Program-made: the position numbers and the translations under genes
NCBI GenBank assembly: GCA_022266195.1
Contig: WHVY01000006.1
Span: 2,232,001-2,296,000 of the forward strand
Source of the DNA: Tetranychus cinnabarinus
Lineage: Eukaryota > Arthropoda > Arachnida > Trombidiformes > Tetranychidae
DNA: 64,000 bases
Direction: 5' to 3'
Notes under the pieces: model-generated
Told to the model about the DNA's origin: nothing
Databases searched by the model: none
Seen by the model: only the letters and a program-made list of their open reading frames with translations
Part shown: one piece after another, positions 49,179 to 60,676 of the stretch
Position numbering within the stretch: the stretch's first letter is position 1
How the letters are laid out: every line of letters starts with the position of its first letter

Positions 49179-49698
49179 TTAGGGCACTAGATAATGTTTT
49201 AGCCTAACCTATTTCTAGTGATCTCAGCTAGGCGGCGATACTCTAGAAAAATTTGGCAGGTCATTTTACCCCGAAGATTCACTTATCTCCATTCCGAACT
49301 AAATCGTTAGCTAGTTAATTGAAAAACAGAGTCCAAAATCTGATAATGAACGATAGATGAGTTAAAAAAGGCTTTTCGTTAAACAGTTGCCATTGCGAGG
49401 TTCAGTTCAGAAACAACTTATTTTCGGGTTCGATTATGTTGTACTGAGTTCTTGTGTTACTTTTCTCTTCAAAATTTCCGATAGAAATGCGAGGGATTAC
49501 CCGATTTCCACCTTTGACTGGTCAAAGACCCGAAAAACTGGTCATTTTTTGTCAGCCCCTATCTTGGGCTAAGTTTTGAGAAATGAGTTCTTTTTTCTTC
49601 TCAATAGTTGTATTGCTGCCCTAAATGTATAAATCGAACAAAAAAGCAGATAGTTCATCTCTATCACCATTAGGCTAAAACATTATCTAGTGCTCTAA
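49179..49698. mobile_element. 520-bp MITE in the palindrome spacer
   Basis: Left end TTAGGGCACTAGATAATG and onward TTTTAGCCTAA. The right end is its reverse complement with one change over 29 bp. TA flanks both sides (49177-49178, 49699-49700), suggesting a TA duplication. No transposase. The open frame at 49387-49572 is not recognised. Confidence 0.75.
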
Positions 49699-51736
49699 TA
49701 TTTTCATGTAAAATTCAGACATTTCCCAATTTAATGAGATTCTCTGATAAAAAATTCGGCTTGAAATGAAACTTATAGCTGGATCATAAAAGCTTAGCTT
49801 ATTCATCCATCTTACTTATCCAAGCCAAGCCTTTGTTGTTCAAGTATTATTCAACAAATTAAATCAAAAGTAAATATTTATTCTCAATATTGAGATCTGG
49901 TTATTAAGGTAAAGAAAAGGCAGAAATAAGTGAAAGCTAATAATTTAATTAAGTTTAATTGCGCTTTGATAAAAAATTGAACAAAAAAAATGTCAGAACT
50001 AAATATTTATAAAAAGAATGTTCAGAAATATTTCAAGCAGAAAAGTTGAAAGAACAAAAAAAGTAATGAATTCTGTTCGTTTGAAGATCGTTCTGAATTA
50101 TTGTGGTTGCACTTTGAATCAGAACTTTTTCAGTTTCTCTTTTATTCTCTGATAATTTTGTAAATAAAGGAATGAAGCGCAGAATCGAAAGGTTCAAAGT
50201 CAATTGTCATGAACTCTCAAGACTGGTTATAAACCTTTGAGGGAGAACTATTTTACCTGTTGATCGATTAGATTGAACTTGAACCTCACAGAACCAGAAT
50301 TTTGCACTCACTCAGTGACTCACAGCGACCTTGAATTGTTGTTTCAACATTCTGGTTATTTTTCTGTTGGAACTTTTCTTTTCACATAAAAATCTCATGG
50401 TAATGTTACCTCTCTTTCATGACAATGTTTCAGACTAGAAACCAGAAAAAGATGGAAATGAACATGAAACAGGTAAAGATTAGAATAACGATGAAAAGAA
50501 TTATCAAAGTTTCAATTGAATTCCAAAGAGACACAAAATTCTAATAAACTCTCTTGTATCATGTTTTCATCATGTATCTCAAGCTATTCAACAGTAACCT
50601 TTTCACATTTCCTATTCAACAAGTTTGAGTTTCAAAGTTACAAACTTTTTCTTCTTCTTCTTCTTCTTTCCTTATCATTATTATTCTCAAATAAATTTGG
50701 AATTTTATCTGATTCATTTCTTTATCACTTCCTTTATCATTATTATATTTCAATAAATTGAACTGAATTGATGATGAAAAATGTGAAGAAGCAAAAATTT
50801 TGTTAAATTTTGTTAACTTTGGATATTCTTTTGATTCAATGAATTTTCAAGTTTGCTCGACTCACTTTGATGCCTTGAATGGGGAAAAGAAAGAAGGGTG
50901 AAAATTCAGCCGGAAGTTACATGATTTCTTTTCATGGAAAGAAAAGTCTTCTTTTAGATAATATTTCACTTTAACCTTTTAACTTTTAAAAGGCCGTTCA
51001 ATCAGCATAACTCTTGGGTTAACCTTTTAACCAATTCCGGTTTGATCCATTATGAGAATTGAATTTTTCATTACAATTCATTTTAACATGATGAATCTGA
51101 TAATTATCAAGAGACTTTTAATGTCTGGAGACAATCTCACCGGAAAAGTTCAATTGTTTATTAAATTCAACAGGTGAATATCAGTATTCAATGGTAAACA
51201 AGGAAAGGTCGATATTTAGTTATGAAAAAGTATTTTATTAATAAGTATTTATACAAAAGTATCAAATTTAATGAAATTATCTGAATTTTACATGAAAGTT
51301 TGAGCAAGCTTGGAGTGTAAAATTCAACTGTTGTTCAACTTGAGGTGAAAATTTCAACTGTTGAGTCTGATGAAGAGTAAAATTTGTGAGAAAAAATCTT
51401 ATCTTTCACATGGAGATATCTTCAGTTCTGGAAATGAGTTTCATTTATTATGAGTGAATGTTTTTGGCTAAATGTTGAACCGCAATCCCAATGAAAACAA
51501 AGTTAAATAACTTTTTACTTTCATTTGATGATAAACAATTTATGAGGTTAAACATATTTTCCGGCATTTTTATGACAAATTTTGTCTTGGAATGTTGATG
51601 ATGAACTGGATGAGATGTTGTTTTTGTTCATCATTATCACCATGATGTGGATGAATTGAAAAAATAAAACAAACATGATTTAATGAAAAAATTATTTCTA
51701 TTTTTATTCCCATATTTTCAGGATTATTATATTTAA

Positions 51737-52216
51737 AAATACAAGCTGAGCCACGATCATGACTGATCGTAAATTTCTTTTCACTGAATACAAAATCCGA
51801 TTCACATTTAAAGACTAAAATTATTGATGAAAAACAATTGTCAATGAGAAAAAATAAAATAAAATTTGGTTCAACAGTAGAGGCAACATAGTTTACTTAA
51901 CTCTTTACTCGAAAAATGGTTTTACATATCCTTATGATTTAACAATAAACCAACAATCAACCTGAACAACCAAAAAAGTTTTTCCCCCAGAGTCAATGGT
52001 AAAAGATACGGATTCTGCATTTTTTCCCCTACCCTGTTTAAACGCTAATTTCTCAGGTACCTGAATTCCGATGAAGTTCAGACTATTTTTCGTGGATGTA
52101 GTTTAATCATGGCTTTCAGGCTGTTAAAAAATTTTCTTTAGAATCCTTTTAGTTTGACCACAATCTTTACGCAAAAATTTCATGTTTTGACTTTATATAT
52201 GGTATATATGGTATAG
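51737..52216. mobile_element. Hairpin-ended element E, copy 2
   Basis: Same left end (CAAGCTGAGCCACGATCATG with the ACGATCA/TGATCGT stem) and same right end (TATATGGTATAGAT) as 41391-42349, without the nested repeat. It interrupts unit 3 sequence that is continuous in units 1 and 2. Confidence 0.65.
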
Positions 52217-53796
52217 ATTATCAAAGGCGCCATAAAATAAGAAACAAAAAACACTTTCATCAACTTTCATTATTAAATCACAATCATTACCAATGATTTA
52301 TTAATAACAAATAATTAATAATACATAATAGTAATTAATGATCAATTAATAATCAATGATTAATAACAATCAACTTAACCTTATTTATGGTGCTTACTGT
52401 AAACTTGGCATTCAGCCAATTTTAATCAATTAATTATCATTTCATCCTTTGAATTGTTCATATTTTCAAAGTTAATTTATGACAAAAAATTTCATTTGCT
52501 ATCAATAAACTCCAATAATTTGATTAATTCAATGTTTTGATGCCAAAAATATCAGTTTTTGTGTTAGCTCAAGTTATTCATTTGCGCTCAATATTTTGGC
52601 ATTTTGAATGATCATCGATCAGTCATTTTATTAACGATTCATTGTCCAACCCAAAATTATCGAGAACAAAAATTGTGTCCAATTTAAGTTCGAAAAAACG
52701 AAAGAAATTTTTTTCCAATTTTTACTTCAGTTACAAACAATTTTACATTTAAACAGAAGCTTTTTGACTTTGGACGATGCCAAAGATTTAGATTATTTAT
52801 GTTTTTATGAGTTCGTTATTTTTGGATTGATCAAGATCAGTGATTCGAACTGATGCTATCCATTTAATTTCGAAAAAAGTTGTAATATTTTAGTTCCATT
52901 TCAATATAATTATCACTTGAAAACAATTTCCCAATTTGAACGATTCTCAAAAGATTATTCAAAAGTTATAATACAAGTTCGTAATGAATTATGTTTCGAG
53001 AGCTCAACTCTTGATGCCAAGTCAAATCAATTACATGATGAAATGTGGAATTATACCTTTTCTCCGAATCATCAACTATTCATTGATAGTCTATGACCAT
53101 ACAATGATTTTCATCTATTTTCTGGTTCAATAACGAAACTCATTTTGAAACATTACTTTGAAATATGAAACAAAATAATTGAAAAGAAAAGGTTTTTTTT
53201 CAATGAAAAATTGAAACAAAAAAAAAATAATTATTTGAATGAAAAAGGCTGATAAAGGTTTGAACAAACAAAAAGGTTTTAAATTGTCATGAAATATTAA
53301 TAATAAAGGCGAAACTTCCGATAAAGTTATTAATAGCATTATGAATGGAATTGTGATTAACATGGAAATCATGATTTGTGTCTCTTCCATTATCATGTTA
53401 TAAAGGGTGGATTGTTTAAGAGTGAAATTATGTGAGCAAAAGAGTAACATTTACTCATCTGACTGTGGTGATTATGACGATAAATATGTTGATAAGATGA
53501 AGATAAAGGTGAAAATGGACAATGATGGAAAATGCATCATATTTATCAACATCTTTATCATCATAATCACCACAATCAGGTAAATAAATGTTAATACACC
53601 TTTTAATTACTAGATCTGGAAAAAAGTTCAAGTGTATTTTAAGCTGTTAACCAATAAATAACGTTATTTGTATCATTCCCAGTCGATGTAAGCATACACG
53701 CTAGCAGAATGAGCAGATAGAGAATTGGTCAAATAAGGTGCACATTTTGCGTTTATTAAAATTTATGTGCGCGATTCAATTTAAATTTTCAAAAAA

Positions 53797-53871
53797 AGAT
53801 TCAACCGAGACCCGACCCTTTCATTACTCATTCAACTTGACCAACTCTTTAACCACTGAGCTAGCGGTTAA
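53797..53871 (-). repeat. tRNA-like sequence, mirror copy
   Basis: Reverse complement of 47320-47394 in the right palindrome arm. Confidence 0.45.
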
Positions 53872-54213
53872 TTTATCAAACCTTGTTTTAATTTTTTAAG
53901 AGTATTGTAGAAGCTGACATTGTTACTTCTTTAGATGAAAATTTTGCGTTAAACGCAAAAAACGCGAAGAGAGTGACAAAATATGTAACTGCATGTATTA
54001 CAAAGAAAAACGCGTCAATTCGTGAATTTTCTTCTATGCGTCTATTTTCATTGGACTGGGTCAAGTGTTAATAATAATTATAGACATTTGATGAAATAAT
54101 TGAAACGTGATTTTGATCAATCAATCAGAATGATGATGAGTGATTAAACACTAACAATAAACATGTTAATAACGAGTTTGACTGTTTCAAGTTAAACGTG
54201 ATAACTCACAATA

Positions 54214-54679
54214 CAATCATTCTCGATTGTTTAGAATCAACTTTAATATGAACAAAACCAGAATTCAAAAGAGTAAAACCGGCTGACTGTAAAGTCGCAG
54301 AGCTTTCAAAACAACAAAACCAGCGTTCAAATGACCAAAACCTACTTTCATAAGACAAAAACTCTCGAGTTAAAGAGTTACTTTATCCAGAGTATGCAAT
54401 ATGGATATTCACTGATTTGCCAATGAACTTCTATTGAAGATGGTAAATCACAAGCAATAAGTCAAAATTTATCAAAATGTTAACTTATATTCCAAGATTC
54501 CTCAGAAAAGAAGCAATTAACAATTAACGAAACAGTCTACACCCTGAATAAAGATGCTTTTTTAACTCGAAAGTTTTTGTCTTATGAAAACTCTGTGACT
54601 TTACAGTCAGCCGGTTTTACTCTTTTGAATTCTGGTTTTGTTCATATTAAAGTTGGTTCTAAACAAACGAGAATGATTG
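54214..54679. mobile_element. 466-bp MITE, mirror copy
   Basis: Inverse of 46512-46977 at exactly symmetric coordinates with the same TA flanks, so it was copied with the palindrome rather than inserted separately. Confidence 0.85.
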
Positions 54680-57020
54680 TAACTGGATAAAAAGGACGAG
54701 AAAAATTGAAAGAAAATTGAATAATAAAAACAATGGAATTTGAAATCATCAGATTATTCTGAAAGAATTTCATGAAAAATGAAAAGTTCTGAGATTATCT
54801 TCAACTGTACAAACTGAAAATCTAATTGCTCTTATTTCCGGCGGAACTTTCACTTTATGCGCATTCTCATTCTTATCGATTGCGAATAATAAAATTGCAT
54901 GAAAAAAGAAGAAAAAATTTTCTCTGAGTTTCTCCGGAAGGAAAATTCTTCACTCATTCTTTCAGAATCATAGATTAAAAAGTTCCTATTCCACTTTCAT
55001 CATTTACAGCCCTCATCATCATCATTTCCTGTCACCTTTGAAACTCTGAATAAACTCGAAATTTTCATTCATTTTTTTCTTCTTCTTCACCTCAAATCAG
55101 ATAAGAAATTTCGTTGATAAAAATCGTCAACGAATTTTATCAACGAAAAAATTAGTTGAAAATAAAGTTTAGTTTCCGGTTGACACGTTTGACTCCATGG
55201 ATGATTCGATGAATGTCTCGAGATGAAAATTCTTGGCAAATTTGTTTCCAATTCATTCACATGATAGTCTGGTTTTCCATTGAATTTCATTTCCATTATC
55301 ATCACTTGTTACCTGAAAGTTCAATGGCATTTCAACTGAATCTCTTGTGAATTTATCAGATAATTGAATATCATTATTATTTCAATGAATTTCCCTGTTA
55401 TAACACTTTTCTGGAGGATAATGTGTTCACTGGGAGTTTGTCGCATCCATTATTGTCTAACTGCTCAACATTTAAAACATTGAGTACAAAATATGACAAC
55501 TTGAATCTTAATCTTTACATGAAATTTTAATTACATTTCTTATCAGGAAATACAAAAGCAAGTTCATTTTCATCACTTTGCATTGCTTTTCAATGTTAAT
55601 CCATTGATTATTTAAAGATGAACCTTTTTTCATTTGTTTTCATCTTTAATTGTTTCAATTAGCAAACATATTTTTTTCCGATCTTTTTGCTTCTCTTCTA
55701 TTCAGGTCATGAATTGAATTGAAACTTGAAAGATGATGATGATGATGATACTTGAGATGATGAAGATGGAAAGGTTGTCTCGATGATAATGAGATGACTC
55801 AAGTAGAGTAAATGTTGTATCAATTGACAGTTTGCTAAATTGTTGTTAAATTGAATTGAAATTGAAAGAAGATGAAGAAGCAAGAAAAAGGGAGGAAGAT
55901 AAGTGATGATGAAGAGAGAGAGAGAGTCTTGAGAACCGGTTCTTTGATATGAATCAACGTACCTTTGATGGATATAAACATTTACTGAGTTTGGTCATTT
56001 CTTTATACCTTTTTCTTGTTGTTATTTTAAATAATAAAGTATAATATTGATTCAAGTTAAATCTGTGATAAAAGTGATCATTTTTTAATCAACTGATTGA
56101 TTCTGCTAATTGATAATTACATAAATGGATCACTTTTAACTGTAAATGTTTATCAAGAGTAAATTTAAGGTTAACATTTATCTTTTACTGGCTTTAATGG
56201 CTATAAAAGTCCACTTATGCCAACGTCTTTTGGGTTTCCCTCAATATTAGCTTTTTTCATTTTCACTCATTTCCCTTGAAAACCATATTAGATTAAAATT
56301 GAATAAGATGATGATGCAGATGATGAAAATGATGAAGGTAAGGATGAACTTGTTCACTTGATAATGGCAGTTTGTTAGTCATCCTTTGATCATATATGGT
56401 TTGTAAGGTTGTCAGGATTACAATTAAAACTAAAACATTGTTCAATTGTTCAACTTTATAATTGAAGAAAATTGACACAAAACTAGATTGAAAAGCTACA
56501 ACAAGTAATAAAATGTTAATTCCTTAAATTTCATCTGACTTGAAGGTAAAGGAGTATGTGTAATAATTCTGACTTTCGAGTCAACAGTTGGAACTTTGTG
56601 AGTTTGTAGGCCCATGAAAACTGAGTCAATAAGTGGCATTAGAAATTTTATCCGATCGACATTTTTCGAGAAAATCGAGGTAAAAGTGCAAACTTTGATC
56701 GCCTTTTTTTTTAATTATGGGACAAGATTTTTTCATGAAACGTATTTTTCTGAGGTAACTTTTGGTGCTAAACATAAAATGTAATCATTTTGTAAAATAA
56801 AATTCTTGGTTTCTTCGATTTTGTCTAATCTAATAATATGTATAATAAAATCCAATGATTAATCAAGGAATGATGACTGTGGATATCGCCATTCGCGAGA
56901 TATCGAGGTTCAAAGTTTTCAGGCCAATGGCCAAAAGCAAGAGACCTGTTGATAAATTGAAAAAAGTTTTCGATCGATGATATGTACTGTAAGTTTACCG
57001 GAATTTTTTATCGAGCGATT

Positions 57021-57552
57021 TTGTTGCTCTTGAGTGGCCTTGGGTTTGGTTAACCCTTGATTTCATGTTTAATTTTTTTTCTTTTAATATGGCCAAGGGT
57101 CGATCTAGTTAATTTCATCTTTTTTGCTGCTTCAGTCTCTGTTATCGAAGGGTTGTCCGTATACAAATTTTGCACAGCACTCAAAACTTTGGGGGTCATT
57201 ATTTTGACCGGTCGACCTGATGGAGAATTTGTTTTCACTTTTTTTCATCATTATACCTTTGAATTATGCGGTAAAATGTTGTCTTTGGAATTTCTTCAGG
57301 TTTGAAGTGTGGCCAGGTCACGTTTAAATCAAATGCACCAGAATCAAAATAAAATGAAATAACTCTTTCCGCGAGGGAATCGCGTTCGGCCTTATTAAAC
57401 ATATTTAATTCACGAAATCAAATCTAATTTTGGTATCAAATTAATCAAGAAAAAGTCAATCTTTTATTTTGTAACTTTATTTTTTATATAATCCTTGTTA
57501 AAAACCGTTAATTATGCATTTGAATCTAGTTCCACTTATTGTTAGACACCCT
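57021..57552 (-). pseudogene. Tc1/mariner-type transposase remnant, unit 3
   Basis: Mirror of 43639-44170. Here the codon after SGAFD is intact (DLNVTW, where unit 2 has TAA). However, one A is missing from the run in NDEKK, shifting the frame to an immediate TGA. The late frameshift after KHEIKG is shared by both copies. The lesions therefore include one common and two arm-specific changes. Confidence 0.75.
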
Positions 57553-57892
57553 TTACTCCTTTTAAGACAGTTAAGTTTTAAAATTGAATCCGGTAAATTT
57601 ACTGAAATGACTTGTTTTAAACCGTAATTTTGGCGGAAAATTTTGACTACTAAAGTTTATATAAAAGGGAAGATTGGTCCAAGGTAATTGAAGAGACAGA
57701 TTAAGGTGAATTTAGATTTACTGAGTTGTCTGATGAAAGGTCAGACATGTTGAAGTCTATGTAGATACACATGTCTGTACAATAAGATAATTGTGAGTTG
57801 ATCTGAATGAGAATGGAATTGAAATGTTAAATCTTGACTATTTTTAACCCAAAATTATTGACTGGAGTCGAGGAAAGAGTAAAGGCTTTAAA

Positions 57893-58680
57893 ACAGACAA
57901 CATTGTTAGAACAGAATTGAGTCTCTTTGGTTAAGAGTTCATTATCAATTGTTCAATTAATTGTTTCTCATCTTGATGCTAATATTTGGAAGCTAATTTT
58001 TGGGTTTAGTCAACAGCTAGACAAACCTTAAAGCTTTCACAAAGTAACTTGAATGGCTTTTGTCATTTGTGTTTATTACAATTTTTTTGTGATTTGATAA
58101 TTAGTCTGAGCGAAGCGAAGACTTAGTCCAAAGCTCAAAAAATTCAAAAAATCAAACTTTGGTCATCGATAGCTCACAAATGGTAACACCTACCCCTTTC
58201 AAATTTTCACCATAGATGGACATTACTATGAAGAAGTGCAGAAAGAAAGGATTTTCGTTCACAAATTTCTGTTTTCGGTTTATAGGCCAAAAACCGATTT
58301 CTTTAAATACAGGGCCTAAGTGGATGCCACTTGTTAAAAAGTATTTTCATCTTGCCCATGCAAAATTCCATTATTAAAAAGTTCCTTATACCTTCAGTAA
58401 GAGGTTGTTTTCAGTGATTCTATTTTTTCTCCAAAAAAATTTCGAACTATTCTAGAACCTTCTGAATCTTCCTTCTTCATCTGCAAATATAATTTTAAGG
58501 ATTTTGATACTCTAAGATTCCGAGTAATCAATGACTATTTATTTTTTCGTAAATTCTGTATGAAAGTCTTTGTATTTGACTCAACGCTCGCTCAGACTAC
58601 GCCGCTTCACGCCGCTTGATAATTATTTTGCGTAGCTGATTCGGCTGTAAAAACCTAAACAATAAACATTTTGACATAAG
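57893..58680. other. Sequence unique to the right palindrome arm
   Basis: Replaces about 20-40 bp of the left arm near 43300. AT-rich, with GTCTGAGCG near 58107 and its complement CGCTCAGAC near 58588, and a GC-rich patch CGCCGCTTCACGCCGCTTG near 58600. No gene or clean termini seen; probably an insertion of unknown type. Confidence 0.45.
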
Positions 58681-59253
58681 GGTTAAACCAATCGTTTAAT
58701 CAGCAGACCTTTTCTGGTTTCTCTGGTTGATTAAAGCGACTCTCAATTGTAAATGGATATCCATAAAAGGACTTGTTAACTTGTTGATAAATTTTTTGCA
58801 TGAAACTACCAGAACTCTGTTGATGATGATGATAATAATTATGATCATCAAGATAGTTGAAGATGAAGAAGGCTGATATCTGTGAAAATGGGTTTGTTTA
58901 CAAATCACCGGTTACACCGAAGGTGTAATGCAACTTTAATAGTGAATATTTAACCTGATTAAGATCGAGACGATGCAACAATTAAATCAATAATTTGCAA
59001 TGTTTAACAAATGATTACCTTTATGTGATCAACATTTGATTAACTAATAAACAAAATCTTATTTACACGATTAGAACCTTAAATTGTCCTTGGAAATTTT
59101 TACCTTCCTAATTATGTTCATCAATTTTCCAATGTTATTGTAGGTTGATTGGGATAATAATAATATAATGATTATCGGGAAAATCCGTTTACCTTTTTTG
59201 TCACTTTTGTTGTTTCCATTTAAAATGGTTTCATATTGTTAACGCTATTCAGA

Positions 59254-59266
59254 TGACCTAAGGTCG
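59254..59266. promoter_or_regulatory. Nuclear-receptor-like palindrome, unit 3, one base changed
   Basis: TGACCTAAGGTCG, the inverse of the unit 1 and 2 sites with one half-site mutated. Confidence 0.3.
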
Positions 59267-60184
59267 GATGAGCTGTGTTTATGAATAATTAATTAATTGG
59301 TTGAAATGAATTTTATGAGGCTTTCCTTTTTCGAAGCTTACGATTTCATTGATGAACAAAACGCTTGAAATGAGTAACAAGTGGGTGATACGAGTGTGTA
59401 GGTTGACTTAAATCGACGACGAAGATGATTATTAAGTTATCATATTCATCAATGAATTAAATTACAATTGGCTGACCTTCGTTTGCTCAGTTGGAAAAGT
59501 GATCTTCGAAATCGACCATTTTCGAAATGAAGTTTTCCTTTCTTTTTTGTTGCACTTTTTTTCTTCTCGTTGTTTTCAAGACTATTTATAGCATAATTGT
59601 TTTGTTGTAAAAATTTTGTCTTTCATGCTATTGCTGTTGTTGTTGATGATGATGATAACGATGAAATTGTGGCAAAGATGTTGCAAGATTAGGTGAGAAT
59701 CATCATAGAATGTTGCATGAAAATATGATAACTGAAACGAAGGAAATGTAAAGGCAAATGATGATAAACATTTCTGTGTTGTCACATTGAAAAATTTCAA
59801 TAAAAAAAGAAGTTGATTTAGATGAAAATTTAACATCAAAAGTAGCTGTAAAATGAAGCTCAATTTAAAATCTAAATGTCTAATATTGCAGTTCCCTGAT
59901 GCTTTATGCCAATCATGAAACTATCATGAAAATATTATGAAATTGTGAATGGACAAAAAATTAAATCTTATTGGAATGTCACGTGATGCTGATAAAAAAG
60001 AAAGTTTTTTTCTCGTAATTTTGTGAACGAAAAAAAACCAGAAAAAGTGGAACCAAAATGATGACCAGAGAAGAGAGTAAATAAGAAAATCGATAAAATA
60101 TCGATCGTTCGAAGAAGAAGATGTTGCCGTGATGATCAGCTTTGATGAAGATGAAGTAAGTTGATAATGAGGAGCAACAAAAGT

Positions 60185-60372
60185 TGCTGATGAGAGCGCA
60201 TGAAATTTAGAGTAATAACGTCATTTTGACGTTGAATGAAATAGTAAAATAGTAGATTCTGATTGGATGAAATTTGGTTCCGGCGTGCCTTAAAAGGAGA
60301 TTTGTGGTCGTGGTTTTCATTCATGAAAAGATTCAACTAGCAAAGTAACTTTAGCAAAAAAAGATTCAGAAA
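60185..60372 (+). promoter_or_regulatory. Promoter island P3, orphan copy facing away from EGR
   Basis: Inverse copy of P1/P2: CRE-like palindrome 60217-60233, ATTGG (CCAAT) 60262-60266, TTCCGGC (Ets) 60278-60284, CCTTAAAAGG (CArG) 60288-60297. It would direct transcription to the right, where no EGR exon exists and only a weak open frame (60889-61296) is seen. Confidence 0.55.
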
Positions 60373-60676
60373 GATTCAGAAAGCCACAGAACACACATCA
60401 ACACATTCACATACACAAACAAACAAAGTGTGTCTTTTGTTTTGTATTTTGTTTTTCCCTCTTATTCTTGAACAACAAAAGTGATTATTCAGCAATAACG
60501 TTTTCACCTTTCAACGTTTACCTTTTTCCTTTCAATATTTCAAAAAATTGACTTTCAATTATCATAATTTAAGTTTGAAAAATCATGTGTCTTCATCTGT
60601 TTACTGTATCAAGCTTTAACCTTATTTCTGGTTCAACTTTAACCCAAACTCTGAGTCGGCTTCAATGTTTAACCAG

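Larger units (their letters stand above)
40325..60676. repeat. Large palindrome, arms of about 8.5 kb
   Basis: Coordinates that pair add up to 101191 over 43639-48974 with 52217-57552. They add to about 101958 around 43 kb and about 101000 near the outer ends, the shifts being one insertion in each arm. The spacer 48975-52216 holds a TA-flanked MITE, an inverted copy of 35790-37644 and one hairpin-ended element. Inner parts are nearly identical and outer parts differ more. Confidence 0.9.
49821..60676 (-). repeat. Unit 3, inverted copy; right palindrome arm
   Basis: Positions 49821-51736 are the inverse of 35790-37644 of unit 1 (paired coordinates sum to about 87464). After a 480-bp insertion, 52217-60676 is the inverse of unit 2 (40325-48974). 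Unit 3 thus holds a fuller version of the segment than unit 2, with unit 2's insertions (MITE, mariner block, tRNA-like block) also present. Confidence 0.9.

Noticed and set aside
40325..60676. Palindrome as certain assembly artefact
   Set aside because: Each arm carries private insertions and private mutations, which a simple duplicate of one contig would not show. A haplotype misjoin is still possible and listed as a refuting test.
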